42,170 nucleotides of DNA from an uncultured bacterium (lineage in GTDB: Bacteria > Bacillota_I > Bacilli_A > RF39 > UBA660), in NCBI GenBank assembly GCA_900314465.1, contig OMVK01000036.1:1-42170 (forward strand). Reading direction: 5' to 3'. Below the pieces are notes generated by a model. It was not told the DNA's origin. It searched no databases and saw only the letters and a list, made by a program, of their open reading frames with translations. The translations under genes were made by a program, and so were the position numbers. This document shows, one piece after another, positions 34,999 to 42,170 of the stretch (position 1 is the stretch's first letter; each line of letters begins with the position of its first letter).

Positions 34999-36000
34999 AT
35001 GGGTAAAATTAAATACATGTTAGAACGTATTACACATATGAATTATGGAAATATGTTTAAAACAATAGATAAAATACATAATATAACTAATAAAAATAAG
35101 TTTTCTATATTTTGTGATGTAATATATACGGGATTAAAATATGGTGCTGGTTATGTAGATTATTATCAATTTCAAATGTATAAGATGAATGATTCGGAAA
35201 AAGCAACTATTATTACTAGAGGTGTTAATAATAGTATTATGAAGAAATATAATAATCAATCAGAAATATATAAATTTGAAGATAAAGTTACATTTAATAA
35301 ATTATTTAATAAATATTTAAATAGAGATTGGATATATTTAAAGGAAGCTAGTATAGATGATTTTAAAAAGTATTTAAATGGTAAAGATTATGTTATTGTT
35401 AAACCTTTAGACTTATCTTGCGGTAAAGGTGTTGATAAAATTAATGTTAAAAATGTTAATGTTAATGATTTATATAATAAATTAATAGAATCTGGACAAA
35501 CTTTAGTTGAAGATGTAGCTAAACAAAATAAAATACTTGATGATATATATCCTTATTCAGTTAATACTTTAAGAGTTGTTACTTTAAATTATAAAGTGGT
35601 TACGGCTTATTTAAGAATAGGTAATAATAAGAATGTCGTAGATAATTTTAATCATGGTGGTATGGTAACAGTTATTGATGTTGATACAGGTATGATTAAT
35701 TATCCAGCAATTGATAAAGATACAAATGTTTATCAAGAACATCCAATGACGCATAAGAAAATAGTAGGTGTAAAAATACCTATGTGGGATGATGTTAAGA
35801 AGATGTGTGAAGAGGCAGCTCATGTCGTTCCAAGTGTTAAATATGTTGCTTGGGATGTTTGTCTTGGACCTGATAAACCATGTTTAATCGAAGGAAATGA
35901 TTTTCCAGGTCATGATTTATATCAATTACCTGTACATAGAAAAGGAAATACTGGATTGCTTCCAAGATTTAAAAAAGCAATGGAGGAGAATGAAAAATGA
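34999..36000 (+). CDS. ATP-grasp protein (sugar-transfer-associated type)
   Basis: 333 residues. ATP-grasp features: KDYVIVKPLDLSCGKGVDKI (ATP-binding strand and glycine-rich loop, about 131-150), YSVNTLRVVTLN, and the metal-binding end VAWDVCLGPDKPCLIEGNDF with GND and PG. This pattern fits the ATP-grasp family found beside polysaccharide and teichoic-acid genes, which ligates a carboxylate to an amine or hydroxyl. Substrate cannot be told from the sequence. No signal peptide. SD AAGGTGG. It overlaps rpiB by 4 nt (ATGA), so the two are translationally coupled. Confidence 0.75.
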   Translation: MGKIKYMLERITHMNYGNMFKTIDKIHNITNKNKFSIFCDVIYTGLKYGAGYVDYYQFQMYKMNDSEKATIITRGVNNSIMKKYNNQSEIYKFEDKVTFNKLFNKYLNRDWIYLKEASIDDFKKYLNGKDYVIVKPLDLSCGKGVDKINVKNVNVNDLYNKLIESGQTLVEDVAKQNKILDDIYPYSVNTLRVVTLNYKVVTAYLRIGNNKNVVDNFNHGGMVTVIDVDTGMINYPAIDKDTNVYQEHPMTHKKIVGVKIPMWDDVKKMCEEAAHVVPSVKYVAWDVCLGPDKPCLIEGNDFPGHDLYQLPVHRKGNTGLLPRFKKAMEENEK

Positions 36001-36449
36001 AATTAGCAATAGCAACTGATCATAATGGTGTTGAACAAAAGAAAGAATTAATTAAATATTTAATAGATGAACTTGGATATAAAGTTGAAGATTTAAGTCC
36101 TAATAATACTCCAACTGATGATTATCCAGATTATGCCCTAAAAGTATCTAATTATGTTATTAATCATGAAGTTGATTATGGTATTTTAATGTGTGGTACT
36201 GGTATTGGCATGAGTATTGCTGCAAATAAAGTACCAGGTATTAGAGCAGCTAAAGTAAGTAATGAACGTGAAGCATTTTTAACTAGAAATGATAATAATA
36301 GTAATGTAATATGTCTATCATATGCTGAAGATATGAATCTTCTTAAAAAGATGCTTAAAACGTTTTTAGAGACACCTTTTAGTAATGAAGAAAGACATAT
36401 AAGAAGAATTAATAAAATAAAAGAAATAGAGGAAACTAATGAATATTAA
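35997..36449 (+). CDS. rpiB: Ribose-5-phosphate isomerase B
   Basis: 150 residues. IATDHNGVEQK (D8, H9), TDDYPDYA and the active-site CGTGIGMSIAANKVPGIRAA are all RpiB signatures, followed by FLTRNDNNSNVICL. It interconverts ribose 5-phosphate and ribulose 5-phosphate in the pentose phosphate pathway; the related LacAB reaction is a less likely alternative. In B. subtilis ywlF (rpiB) is on the same arm, near prfA-prmC. Confidence 0.93.
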   Translation: MKLAIATDHNGVEQKKELIKYLIDELGYKVEDLSPNNTPTDDYPDYALKVSNYVINHEVDYGILMCGTGIGMSIAANKVPGIRAAKVSNEREAFLTRNDNNSNVICLSYAEDMNLLKKMLKTFLETPFSNEERHIRRINKIKEIEETNEY

Positions 36450-36636
36450 TTTATTAATATATGCCGTATGCTTATTTGCTTCAGTATTTGCTGTATCAGG
36501 TATTAATATTGAGAAATTTGTAAGAACTAAAGCAGTATGGGAAGCAAGAATACTTGCATATTTACTTATCATGTCTTTAACATATTTATCTGGTTCACTT
36601 ATTATTAGTGTATATGAAAACATATTGAGTATTTAG
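36439..36636 (+). CDS. DUF1146 (YwzB-like) small membrane protein
   Basis: 65 residues with two membrane segments (about 3-20 and 38-58) and the family motif INIEKFVRTKAVWEARILAYLLIMSLTYL (key: R-x-K and EAR-L, then SL-YL-G). DUF1146 proteins are widespread in Bacilli and often near ATP synthase, murAA or spoIID genes; function unknown. It overlaps the rpiB end by 11 nt. Confidence 0.82.
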   Translation: MNINLLIYAVCLFASVFAVSGINIEKFVRTKAVWEARILAYLLIMSLTYLSGSLIISVYENILSI

Positions 36637-36653
36637 TATTCAATATATTTTTG

Positions 36654-36750
36654 AAATAAAAATAGAGACTATCTTGCGATAGTCTCAAAGAATAAAAAGG
36701 GGTTGGCTAGTGTGATACTAGCACCAATTCGCCTATAAGTGAATTGGTAC
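36654..36750 (-). ncRNA. Candidate trans-acting small RNA (C-rich type)
   Basis: About 97 nt on the minus strand between the DUF1146 gene and recG. In order: a perfect 8-bp hairpin ACCAATTC/GAATTGGT (36741-36748 with 36723-36730, 10-nt loop); a 6-bp hairpin GCTAGT/ACTAGC (36717-36722 with 36706-36711, 5-nt loop); a single-stranded CAACCCCTTTTTATTCTTT; and a terminator with a 9-bp perfect stem GAGACTATC/GATAGTCTC (36678-36686 with 36665-36673, GCAA loop) and a U-rich tail. No start codon is inside. The exposed CCCC-U5 stretch is complementary to Shine-Dalgarno sequences, as in C-rich staphylococcal sRNAs such as RsaE. Not matched to any family I know. Confidence 0.65.
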
Positions 36751-36755
36751 TTAAT

Positions 36756-36784
36756 ATACTACTCATGAAACGATATTTTGTCAA
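36756..36784 (-). promoter_or_regulatory. Promoter of the small RNA at 36.7 kb
   Basis: Minus strand: -35 TTGACA (36779-36784, consensus), 17-nt spacer, -10 TAGTAT (36756-36761). Start expected near 36750, just before the first hairpin. Confidence 0.65.
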
Positions 36785-36821
36785 CACTTTTTGAATAAAA
36801 TAAAAATATAATGGAGGGTCT

Positions 36822-38816
36822 ATGGAATTAATTAATATAAAAGGTATTGGTAGTAAAACAATAGATAATTTACATAAATTAAATATCTATACTGTAGATG
36901 ATTTAATAAGATATTATCCATATAGATATAATGTCTATAGACCTATGGATTTAAATAATGTATCTTATGATGATACTTTAGTATTAGTAGGTAAAGTTGC
37001 ATCTAAGATAACTAGTTTTAAATCTAGTAAAATAGAAGTAATACATTTTAATTTTGAAACTTGTAATAAATTAATAAAAGTAAGTTTATATGGAAGAAGT
37101 TATATAGCTAAAAGTTTATATATAGGTAAATATATTACTTTAATAGGTAAATATGAATATATAAAAAATAATTTTAATGTATCAGATATTAAATTATATC
37201 CAATTAATTCTACAGAAATAGAACCTGTATATCATTTAGTTAATGGTATTAAGAAATCATTTTTAACTAGAGTTATTAATAATACTTTGGCTAGTATAGA
37301 TAATATAAATGATTTAATACCTAGTTATATAAATGAAAGATATAATCTATTAGATGAATTAAAAAGTGTAAGAGAAATACATAAACCTAGTAATATAGAT
37401 ATGCTTAAAAAAGCTGAAATTAAACTTAAATATGAAGAATTATTTGTATTTATGTTTAAAATTAATTTACTTAAGATAAAAAATAAATTAAATAGTGATT
37501 TTATTATTAAAAATGTTACTAATGATATGAAAGATAAATTACTTAGTTATATACCATTTGAATTAACAAGTGATCAAAATAAAGCATTAGATGATATTAT
37601 TAATGATTTTAATGATGTTAAAAGAATGAACAGGTTAATACTTGGCGATGTTGGTTCGGGTAAGACAATCGTAGCTTTTCTTGCATGTATATTAAACTCA
37701 ATGGTTGGTTATCAAAGTGCTATTTTAGTACCTACTGAAGTACTTGCTAAACAGCATTATGATAATTTTATAAGTTTATTTTCTAAATTAAATTTAAATG
37801 TTTGTTTATTAACTGGTTCTTCTAAAGAAAAAGATATTGTTAAAACTAATTTAAAGAATGGTAATATTGATATATTAATAGGTACACATGCACTACTTGA
37901 AGATAGTGTATCATTTAAAAATTTAGGTTTAGTAGTAACTGATGAACAGCATCGTTTTGGGGTTAATCAAAGAAAATCTTTACAAAATAAAGGTAAATTT
38001 GTTGATGTTTTATACATGAGTGCAACACCAATACCAAGAACATATGCCTTAACTATTTATGGTGATATGGATATATCGATGATAAAAACTAGACCTAAAG
38101 GAAGAAAAGATATAATAACTACTGTTCATAAATTTAAAGATATTAATATTGTATGTAATGAATTAAAGATTGAACTAAATAATAATCATCAAGCATATGT
38201 AGTATCTCCATTAATTGAAAATGATGATGAAGCAACAAATGAACTATCTGATTTAAAAAAGATAAAGAAATTACTCGAAGATAATTTAACTAATAAATAT
38301 AATATAGGTATCTTACATGGTAAGATGAAAGATATTGATAAAGAAAATATTATGAATGATTTTAAAAATCATAAGATAGATATATTAATATCTACTACTG
38401 TTATTGAAGTAGGTATCGATGTTAGTAATGCTACTATGATGATTATATTTAATGCCGAAAGATTTGGTTTATCTACATTACACCAATTAAGAGGAAGAGT
38501 AGGTAGAAATTCACTTCAATCAAAATGTATATTAATAAGTGATTCTGATAGTGAAAGACTAAACGTAATGGAAGAATCTAATGATGGTTTTTATATATCT
38601 GAACAAGATTTTAAACTTAGAGGTTCAGGTGACTTATTTGGTATAAAACAGCATGGAGATATGTCATTTAAAATAGCAGATTTAACAAAAGATTATAAAA
38701 TATTACTTCAATGTCAAAAAGATTCTGAAGAATTCATAAATAATAATATTGAAAATAATTTTAGAGATTATAAATATTATCAAGAATTAGTTAATAATAT
38801 TATAGATAATGACTAG
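36822..38816 (+). CDS. recG: ATP-dependent DNA helicase RecG
   Basis: 664 residues. N-terminal wedge (OB) domain (about 1-160; GIGSKTIDNLHKLNIYTVDDLIRYYPYRY), then SF2 helicase with Walker A LGDVGSGKT (about 274-282), DEQH box (374-377), MSATPIPRTYAL, and motif VI QLRGRVGRN. It remodels stalled forks and branched DNA. The SD GGAGGG is 3 nt from ATG in this frame. The gene is downstream of the small RNA promoter in divergent orientation. It has the same SF2 translocase module as Mfd in this window. Confidence 0.96.
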   Translation: MELINIKGIGSKTIDNLHKLNIYTVDDLIRYYPYRYNVYRPMDLNNVSYDDTLVLVGKVASKITSFKSSKIEVIHFNFETCNKLIKVSLYGRSYIAKSLYIGKYITLIGKYEYIKNNFNVSDIKLYPINSTEIEPVYHLVNGIKKSFLTRVINNTLASIDNINDLIPSYINERYNLLDELKSVREIHKPSNIDMLKKAEIKLKYEELFVFMFKINLLKIKNKLNSDFIIKNVTNDMKDKLLSYIPFELTSDQNKALDDIINDFNDVKRMNRLILGDVGSGKTIVAFLACILNSMVGYQSAILVPTEVLAKQHYDNFISLFSKLNLNVCLLTGSSKEKDIVKTNLKNGNIDILIGTHALLEDSVSFKNLGLVVTDEQHRFGVNQRKSLQNKGKFVDVLYMSATPIPRTYALTIYGDMDISMIKTRPKGRKDIITTVHKFKDINIVCNELKIELNNNHQAYVVSPLIENDDEATNELSDLKKIKKLLEDNLTNKYNIGILHGKMKDIDKENIMNDFKNHKIDILISTTVIEVGIDVSNATMMIIFNAERFGLSTLHQLRGRVGRNSLQSKCILISDSDSERLNVMEESNDGFYISEQDFKLRGSGDLFGIKQHGDMSFKIADLTKDYKILLQCQKDSEEFINNNIENNFRDYKYYQELVNNIIDND

Positions 38817-38915
38817 AATTTACATGTTTTTATAAATTTAAGTCTTAATAAATAAATATCAATTATCTTTTTATTATAATATTATTATAATATATAATAA
38901 AGAGGTGTAATAACT

Positions 38916-40466
38916 ATGAATATCGAACGACAAATATTAGAAACTCAAAATCAAGTATCTCAATATTATACAATGCTTAGAATATGTTCAAAATTTCTTA
39001 ATTATAAAAATGAAAGACAAAAAAATGTTATATCTTCATATTTACTAGCATTAGATAGTAATGATAATAAACATATTGATAGAACATACAAAAAATTAAT
39101 TAATGAATTATCAAGTATTAAAGATGCAAAAGTGTCATATTCATCTATTTCTAATGCTTTTGAAAATAATAATATTCATTTAAGTGATAATAAAATTAGT
39201 TCAATTGCTAGTAGTCCTTTAAATTATGTAAAAGAATATGCAAATTTATTATATAATACTAGAATTAAATTAGAAAATCTAAAAAGAAATATTGGCAAAT
39301 CTAATACTCAAGAAAAAAGCATATCTAATAAGACTTCTAGTTTTGAAGAAAGTAAAAAAGATAGTGATTATAGTAGTATAGATACTTATTCAGAATCTGT
39401 TTTATCATCAAGTAACGAAAGAAAAGTTGAAGAAGCTAAAATAATTATGGATAAATATATGAATTCTAAGAATAATTCAAGTATATCTTATGACGAATTA
39501 GAAACATTAAAAAAGGTTTATCCAGAAATAGCGGATTATGGTGGACTAAGTACTTCAAGTGTTGAAAATTTAATAAAGATTAAACAAATAATGAACAGAT
39601 TGACTGATTATGATGCAAAGTCAAATATAAATGTCATGGTTAATGATATGATGAAACTTGGAATTTACACAGTTGATGTAATGCAAGATTATTTATATAA
39701 TGATAGAAAAATAAATAAGAAGTTTTCATCAGAATATTCTGTAAATGCATTATTATCTAATTACGAAAATTCCTATAATAAATTTATGAAAATATATAAT
39801 AAACTTGATGATTCTTCTAAAACTAAAGTAACAAATATAATAGAAAATAATCAATACTATAATAATTTGTTTAATAGAAATATGATTGTATCAAGAGAAG
39901 ATATAAAAAATAAAATAAATTCTATTGTTTCTAAAAAGATTGTTGAAAATTATTATTCTGATTGTAATTTAGATAATATTGTGGAATATCAAATCTTTTT
40001 AAGCAGGGCTACAAGTTTAATGACTATTGATGAAATAGTATCTATTTATGAACAAATTATTGCAAAAAGAGAAATAAGTAATGATACCTATACTCCAAAA
40101 GATGAAGAAGATGCTAAAAATATGGCATTGTTTAATAATAAAGAAAATATAGCATTAGAAAATGCTTTTGCTAGCATTATTATGTCTAGATTAGGTATTT
40201 CAAAAAATATTAATACAAATGATGAAACATATGATTATGATTTAGTAAAAACAGCAGTTATTATAAAATATCTTAATAGAGATCCATCAGAAAAAAGAAA
40301 TAAAGAATATTTGGATAAAGCTAAGGCATTAGACCTAGATAATTTAAGATTACAAAATGTTCGTCATATAGGAAGAGTAGGAAAAACACTTCAAAAATTA
40401 GGATTATTTAAGTTACATAGAAATACTAAACAAGAAGAACAAGAAAATGTGGCTAGTAGGAGATAA
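38916..40466 (+). CDS. Unknown protein, 516 residues, helical
   Basis: Not recognised. No signal peptide or membrane segment, so cytoplasmic. The N-terminal 115 residues look helical (QILETQNQVSQYYTMLRIC...). A Ser/Asn/Lys-rich linker follows at about 120-170 (SNTQEKSISNKTSSFEESK). The rest (170-490) is helical with many charged residues, and the tail is basic (HRNTKQEEQENVASRR). There is no enzyme motif. Asn, Lys and Ser content is even higher than in the neighbours. SD AGAGGTG. The 99-aa gene starts 4 nt after its stop, so the two probably share a transcript. It is the first of three accessory-looking genes before the integrase. Confidence 0.75.
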   Translation: MNIERQILETQNQVSQYYTMLRICSKFLNYKNERQKNVISSYLLALDSNDNKHIDRTYKKLINELSSIKDAKVSYSSISNAFENNNIHLSDNKISSIASSPLNYVKEYANLLYNTRIKLENLKRNIGKSNTQEKSISNKTSSFEESKKDSDYSSIDTYSESVLSSSNERKVEEAKIIMDKYMNSKNNSSISYDELETLKKVYPEIADYGGLSTSSVENLIKIKQIMNRLTDYDAKSNINVMVNDMMKLGIYTVDVMQDYLYNDRKINKKFSSEYSVNALLSNYENSYNKFMKIYNKLDDSSKTKVTNIIENNQYYNNLFNRNMIVSREDIKNKINSIVSKKIVENYYSDCNLDNIVEYQIFLSRATSLMTIDEIVSIYEQIIAKREISNDTYTPKDEEDAKNMALFNNKENIALENAFASIIMSRLGISKNINTNDETYDYDLVKTAVIIKYLNRDPSEKRNKEYLDKAKALDLDNLRLQNVRHIGRVGKTLQKLGLFKLHRNTKQEEQENVASRR

Positions 40467-40470
40467 AAAT

Positions 40471-40770
40471 ATGAACGAAATTAGCTTAGATGAATATATG
40501 AATAATTTCAAGACACTAACACTACCTGAAAAGAAAAATTTAGTAATTGAACAACTAAAAGTATTAGCTAGTCTTACTAATGGTATGTGTCAAAGTTTAG
40601 ATATTGATAATGAAATACAATTAAATAAAGATGTAACTGAAGTAAAAGATGGTATATCATCCGAAGACGATTTTGTTGAAGCAGTAATGGTATATTTAAT
40701 ATCTATACAAGATTCATTATGTGATTTTGATGACAAATTAACTGAAGATTATATGAACATTAATAATTAG
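40471..40770 (+). CDS. Unknown small acidic protein, 99 residues
   Basis: Start chosen at ATG 40471 (MNEISLDEYMNNFKTLTLPE) because AGGAGAT is 6 nt upstream and the longer frame would begin inside the previous gene. The protein is acidic (DIDNEIQLNKDVTEVKDGISSEDDF) and mostly helical. No motif recognised. Probably co-transcribed with the 516-residue protein; a strong promoter for the next gene follows 4 nt after its stop. Confidence 0.7.
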   Translation: MNEISLDEYMNNFKTLTLPEKKNLVIEQLKVLASLTNGMCQSLDIDNEIQLNKDVTEVKDGISSEDDFVEAVMVYLISIQDSLCDFDDKLTEDYMNINN

Positions 40771-40774
40771 ATTT

Positions 40775-40803
40775 TTGACGATTAATATAGGTAATGATAT
40801 AAT
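40775..40803 (+). promoter_or_regulatory. Promoter of the metallopeptidase gene
   Basis: -35 TTGACG (40775-40780), 17-nt spacer, extended -10 TGATATAAT (TATAAT at 40798-40803). The leader is only about 20 nt and contains the SD AAAAAGGGGTT (40815-40825). Confidence 0.82.
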
Positions 40804-40831
40804 ACTTCTTAATTAAAAAGGGGTTTATATT

Positions 40832-41662
40832 ATGAAAATTAATACTATGGATGATTTATATGAATTATTAGAATATTTAAGTAAAAATAATTATATATTA
40901 CGTGAAGAAGATTTAAAAAATATATTAGAATTTTTTGTGCATCAATTAGGTTTAGAAGATTATGTATCTAATATAGATATATCTTATGACAAAAAGAATA
41001 GTAATAAACTTGGTTATTACTCTTTTTATAATAAAAAGATAACTATCAATTATAATAACATTTATAATAATATAATGAGAGATTATAAATATTATGATAA
41101 TTTAACTTTAAATGAAAGATTTATTGAAACAATATTACATGAATTAACTCATGCATACCAGTATTATATACATGATTTACATGATAAAAGTTATATAGAC
41201 CTAGTTGAATTAAGTAAATATAGATTAGCTGATTCATATATTGAAAGTGGTTTACAAAATCATCAATATAAAGTATTTAAGAAAAATAATAGATTATATA
41301 GTTATACTTTTTCTCCATTAGAAGTGTCTGCAAGAAGAAATGCGAGAAAAACTCTACTAGAAGAGATAAATAAAAAATTAAATATAAATGTAAATTATGC
41401 TAATTGGTATTTGTTATGTGAATTAGATGATGATTTAGAAAGATGTTATACATTACATAATGGTAAGCTTGAATCACCTTATACAAAGTATTTAAGAGAA
41501 ATGGAAAAATATTCTAGATTAGAACCAATAAAAGTAATTAAGTGTTCTAAGTTGCCTGCAGATTTGAGAGCTGATTGTGGCTTAGATTTAAGTTTAAAAG
41601 AATATGCAGATTTAAGAACAAAATATTTAGATGATATAAATAATTATAGTATACATAGATAG
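40832..41662 (+). CDS. Putative zinc metallopeptidase (HELTH motif)
   Basis: 276 residues, no signal peptide. HELTHAYQYY (103-112) is a zincin HExxH motif with the catalytic glutamate E104; FSPLEVSARRNAR 58 residues later offers E164 as a third ligand (gluzincin-like spacing, inference). A strand KLGYYSFYNKKITIN precedes it, as in minimal metallopeptidase folds. The C-terminal 100 residues (from about 175) look helical and may form a substrate-binding cap. Family not identified; SprT-like or phage/toxin-associated peptidases are alternatives. It has its own strong promoter, and its SD is exactly complementary to the C-rich stretch of the small RNA at 36.7 kb. Confidence 0.72.
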   Translation: MKINTMDDLYELLEYLSKNNYILREEDLKNILEFFVHQLGLEDYVSNIDISYDKKNSNKLGYYSFYNKKITINYNNIYNNIMRDYKYYDNLTLNERFIETILHELTHAYQYYIHDLHDKSYIDLVELSKYRLADSYIESGLQNHQYKVFKKNNRLYSYTFSPLEVSARRNARKTLLEEINKKLNINVNYANWYLLCELDDDLERCYTLHNGKLESPYTKYLREMEKYSRLEPIKVIKCSKLPADLRADCGLDLSLKEYADLRTKYLDDINNYSIHR

Positions 41663-41683
41663 TAAATATTTTAATATTACTAA

Positions 41684-41712
41684 TTGACATAAAATTATTA
41701 TTTTTGTAATAT
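41684..41712 (+). promoter_or_regulatory. Promoter of the small RNA at 41.7 kb
   Basis: -35 TTGACA (41684-41689), 17-nt spacer, -10 TAATAT (41707-41712, 4 of 6). The start would be at about 41719, the first base of the first hairpin. Confidence 0.55.
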
Positions 41713-41718
41713 TATTAT

Positions 41719-41832
41719 AGCAAGATAATAAAATATCTTGCTGATAATCTCTAACACGATTTTTACTTTTGTTAGAGGATATCAACCAAAACCCCCTGAA
41801 GACGGAACGAATCAATGTTCCGTCATTTTTTT
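41719..41832 (+). ncRNA. Candidate small structured RNA next to the integrase
   Basis: About 114 nt. Hairpin 1: perfect 9-bp AGCAAGATA/TATCTTGCT (41719-41727 with 41734-41742). Hairpin 2: perfect 8-bp CTCTAACA/TGTTAGAG (41749-41756 with 41770-41777, 13-nt loop). Then an unpaired ATATCAACCAAAACCCCCTG, and a strong terminator GACGGAAC/GTTCCGTC (41801-41808 with 41817-41824) with seven U residues (41826-41832). The order hairpins, C-rich strand, terminator matches the small RNA at 36.7 kb, though the sequences differ. Its 3' end is the last conserved-looking element before the integrase, so it could contain the attachment site. Confidence 0.6.
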
Positions 41833-41854
41833 GCCTTTATTTTCAAGGCTTTTT
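41833..41854 (+). terminator. Second terminator in tandem behind the small RNA
   Basis: Stem GCCTT/AAGGC (41833-41837 with 41845-41849) and five U residues (41850-41854), directly after the first terminator. Confidence 0.6.
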
Positions 41855-41893
41855 ATAATTTATAATATTTAAAAAATGCTTTTACATTTACTT

Positions 41894-41918
41894 TTACATT
41901 TCCCACTAGGAAATGTAA
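41894..41918. terminator. Hairpin between the small RNA and the integrase 3' end
   Basis: Perfect 10-bp inverted repeat TTACATTTCC/GGAAATGTAA (41894-41903 with 41909-41918, loop CACTA). On the plus strand a six-U run follows 3 nt later; on the minus strand a U run follows about 15 nt later. Probably a terminator that separates convergent transcripts; it may lie near the element boundary. Confidence 0.5.
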
Positions 41919-41925
41919 GAGTTTT

Positions 41926-42170
41926 TTAGTCTAATTTATTCATCGTTTGAACTATCTCATCCATCTTATTTTTAAACAGGTGAGAGTAGGTATTTAATGT
42001 TTCATCAATTTTCGCATGACCTAGATATTTGGCAACAATCATAATACTTGCACCATTATTAATTAAAACTGAAGCACAAGAGTGTCTAAAGTCGTGAATT
42101 CTAATTCTTTTAACACCAGCTTTTTGCATATATCTTTTTTTATGTTTTAGTAATACATCTGGATGGATTG
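41926..42170 (-). CDS. Phage/ICE tyrosine integrase, C-terminal part (N-terminus beyond window edge)
   Basis: The minus-strand frame is open to the right edge, so the gene is cut by the window (81 codons visible including the stop). The visible catalytic end is IRIHDFRHSCASVLINNGAS (box with H-x-x-R), LGHAKIDETLNTYSHLF (histidine and nucleophile tyrosine) and a short helical tail. This is the pattern of Gram-positive phage and integrative-element integrases (LINNGA, YSHL). It is the first gene here oriented against replication, and marks the left end of a mobile element that continues to the right. The attachment site is expected close to its 3' end, between about 41.66 and 41.93 kb. Confidence 0.9.
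   Translation of the reverse strand, partial: IHPDVLLKHKKRYMQKAGVKRIRIHDFRHSCASVLINNGASIMIVAKYLGHAKIDETLNTYSHLFKNKMDEIVQTMNKLD

Noticed and set aside
36665-36686. 9-bp hairpin after the DUF1146 gene as a plus-strand terminator of rpiB-DUF1146
   Set aside because: The U-rich tract is only on the minus-strand side; on the plus strand the stem is followed by AAAGAATAAAAA. It is assigned to the minus-strand small RNA, though weak use in both directions is possible.
36690-36705. AAAAAGGGG on the plus strand upstream of recG as a ribosome binding site for a small gene
   Set aside because: No open frame follows at the right distance. The sequence is explained as the complement of the minus-strand small RNA's C-rich stretch.
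41627-41815. 62-residue minus-strand frame between the metallopeptidase and the integrase
   Set aside because: No SD; it is the antisense of the hairpin-rich small RNA and its repeats, and its composition follows the hairpins.
41815-41865. A 16-codon hydrophobic frame (MFRHFFAFIFKAFYNL) overlapping the small RNA terminators, like a type I toxin
   Set aside because: No Shine-Dalgarno sequence precedes it, and the codons are simply the U-rich terminator sequence.
1-42170. CRISPR arrays, tRNA or rRNA genes, insertion sequences
   Set aside because: No regularly spaced repeats of CRISPR size, no tRNA cloverleaf other than the tmRNA ends, no transposase or IS-type inverted repeats seen on either strand.

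Overview
This window is the replication-origin region of a very AT-rich member of the Bacilli, related to Mollicutes. The evidence is the gene set and order (dnaA, dnaN, recF, gyrB, gyrA, dnaX, ebfC, recR on one side; rpmH, rnpA, yidC, jag, mnmE, mnmG, rsmG, noc on the other), strong AGGAGG-type ribosome binding sites, presence of spoVG, ricT, rpoE (delta) and a comK homologue, and a tmRNA tag ending in AFA as in Mycoplasma-type tags. TGG encodes Trp, the genes read through without internal TGA, and prfA ends in TGA, so the standard bacterial code applies. An uncultured gut-type lineage (RF39-like) is a reasonable guess but is inference.

Layout. The origin lies at about 22.4-22.75 kb, between dnaA and rpmH. 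Every housekeeping gene left of it is on the minus strand and every one right of it is on the plus strand, so all are co-directional with replication. Left arm, reading away from the origin: dnaA, dnaN, a comK-like gene, recF-gyrB-gyrA, a 0.5 kb centromere-like spacer with four parS sites and two Noc-binding palindromes, SRP RNA, tadA, then a tight string dnaX-ebfC-recR-holB-ricT-trmN6-pth-mfd-tatD, a 3D-domain gene, rsmA, spoVG, a divIC/ftsB-like gene, tmRNA and a partial membrane protein. This is a compressed version of the Bacillus subtilis dnaA-to-divIC arm. Right arm: rpmH-rnpA-yidC-jag, mnmE-mnmG-rsmG-noc plus a small DUF1934-like gene, rpoE-prfA-prmC-murA, a decayed secreted-protein gene, rpmE, an ATP-grasp gene with rpiB and a DUF1146 gene, recG, then an accessory stretch (516-aa and 99-aa unknowns, an HELTH metallopeptidase). 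It ends at a head-on phage-type integrase that marks the start of a mobile element running off the right edge.

Most notable. (1) A complete Noc/parS landscape: a Noc-type ParB-family gene with Noc specificity residues, at least four 24-bp palindromes centred on the Noc site ATTTCCCGGGAAAT or one-base variants, one of them over the promoter of noc's own operon, and four parS sites, but no soj/spo0J at their usual place after noc. The Noc protein lacks the N-terminal membrane-binding helix and carries a long insert. (2) Two unannotated small RNA genes (about 36.7 and 41.8 kb), each with promoter, hairpins, a C-rich single-stranded stretch and terminator. The first is complementary over 11 nt to the ribosome binding site of the metallopeptidase gene. 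(3) A ComK-like regulator between dnaN and recF that lacks the C-terminal MecA-recognition segment. (4) A broken gene at 34.15-34.60 kb. (5) An origin full of unusual DnaA-box-like repeats.
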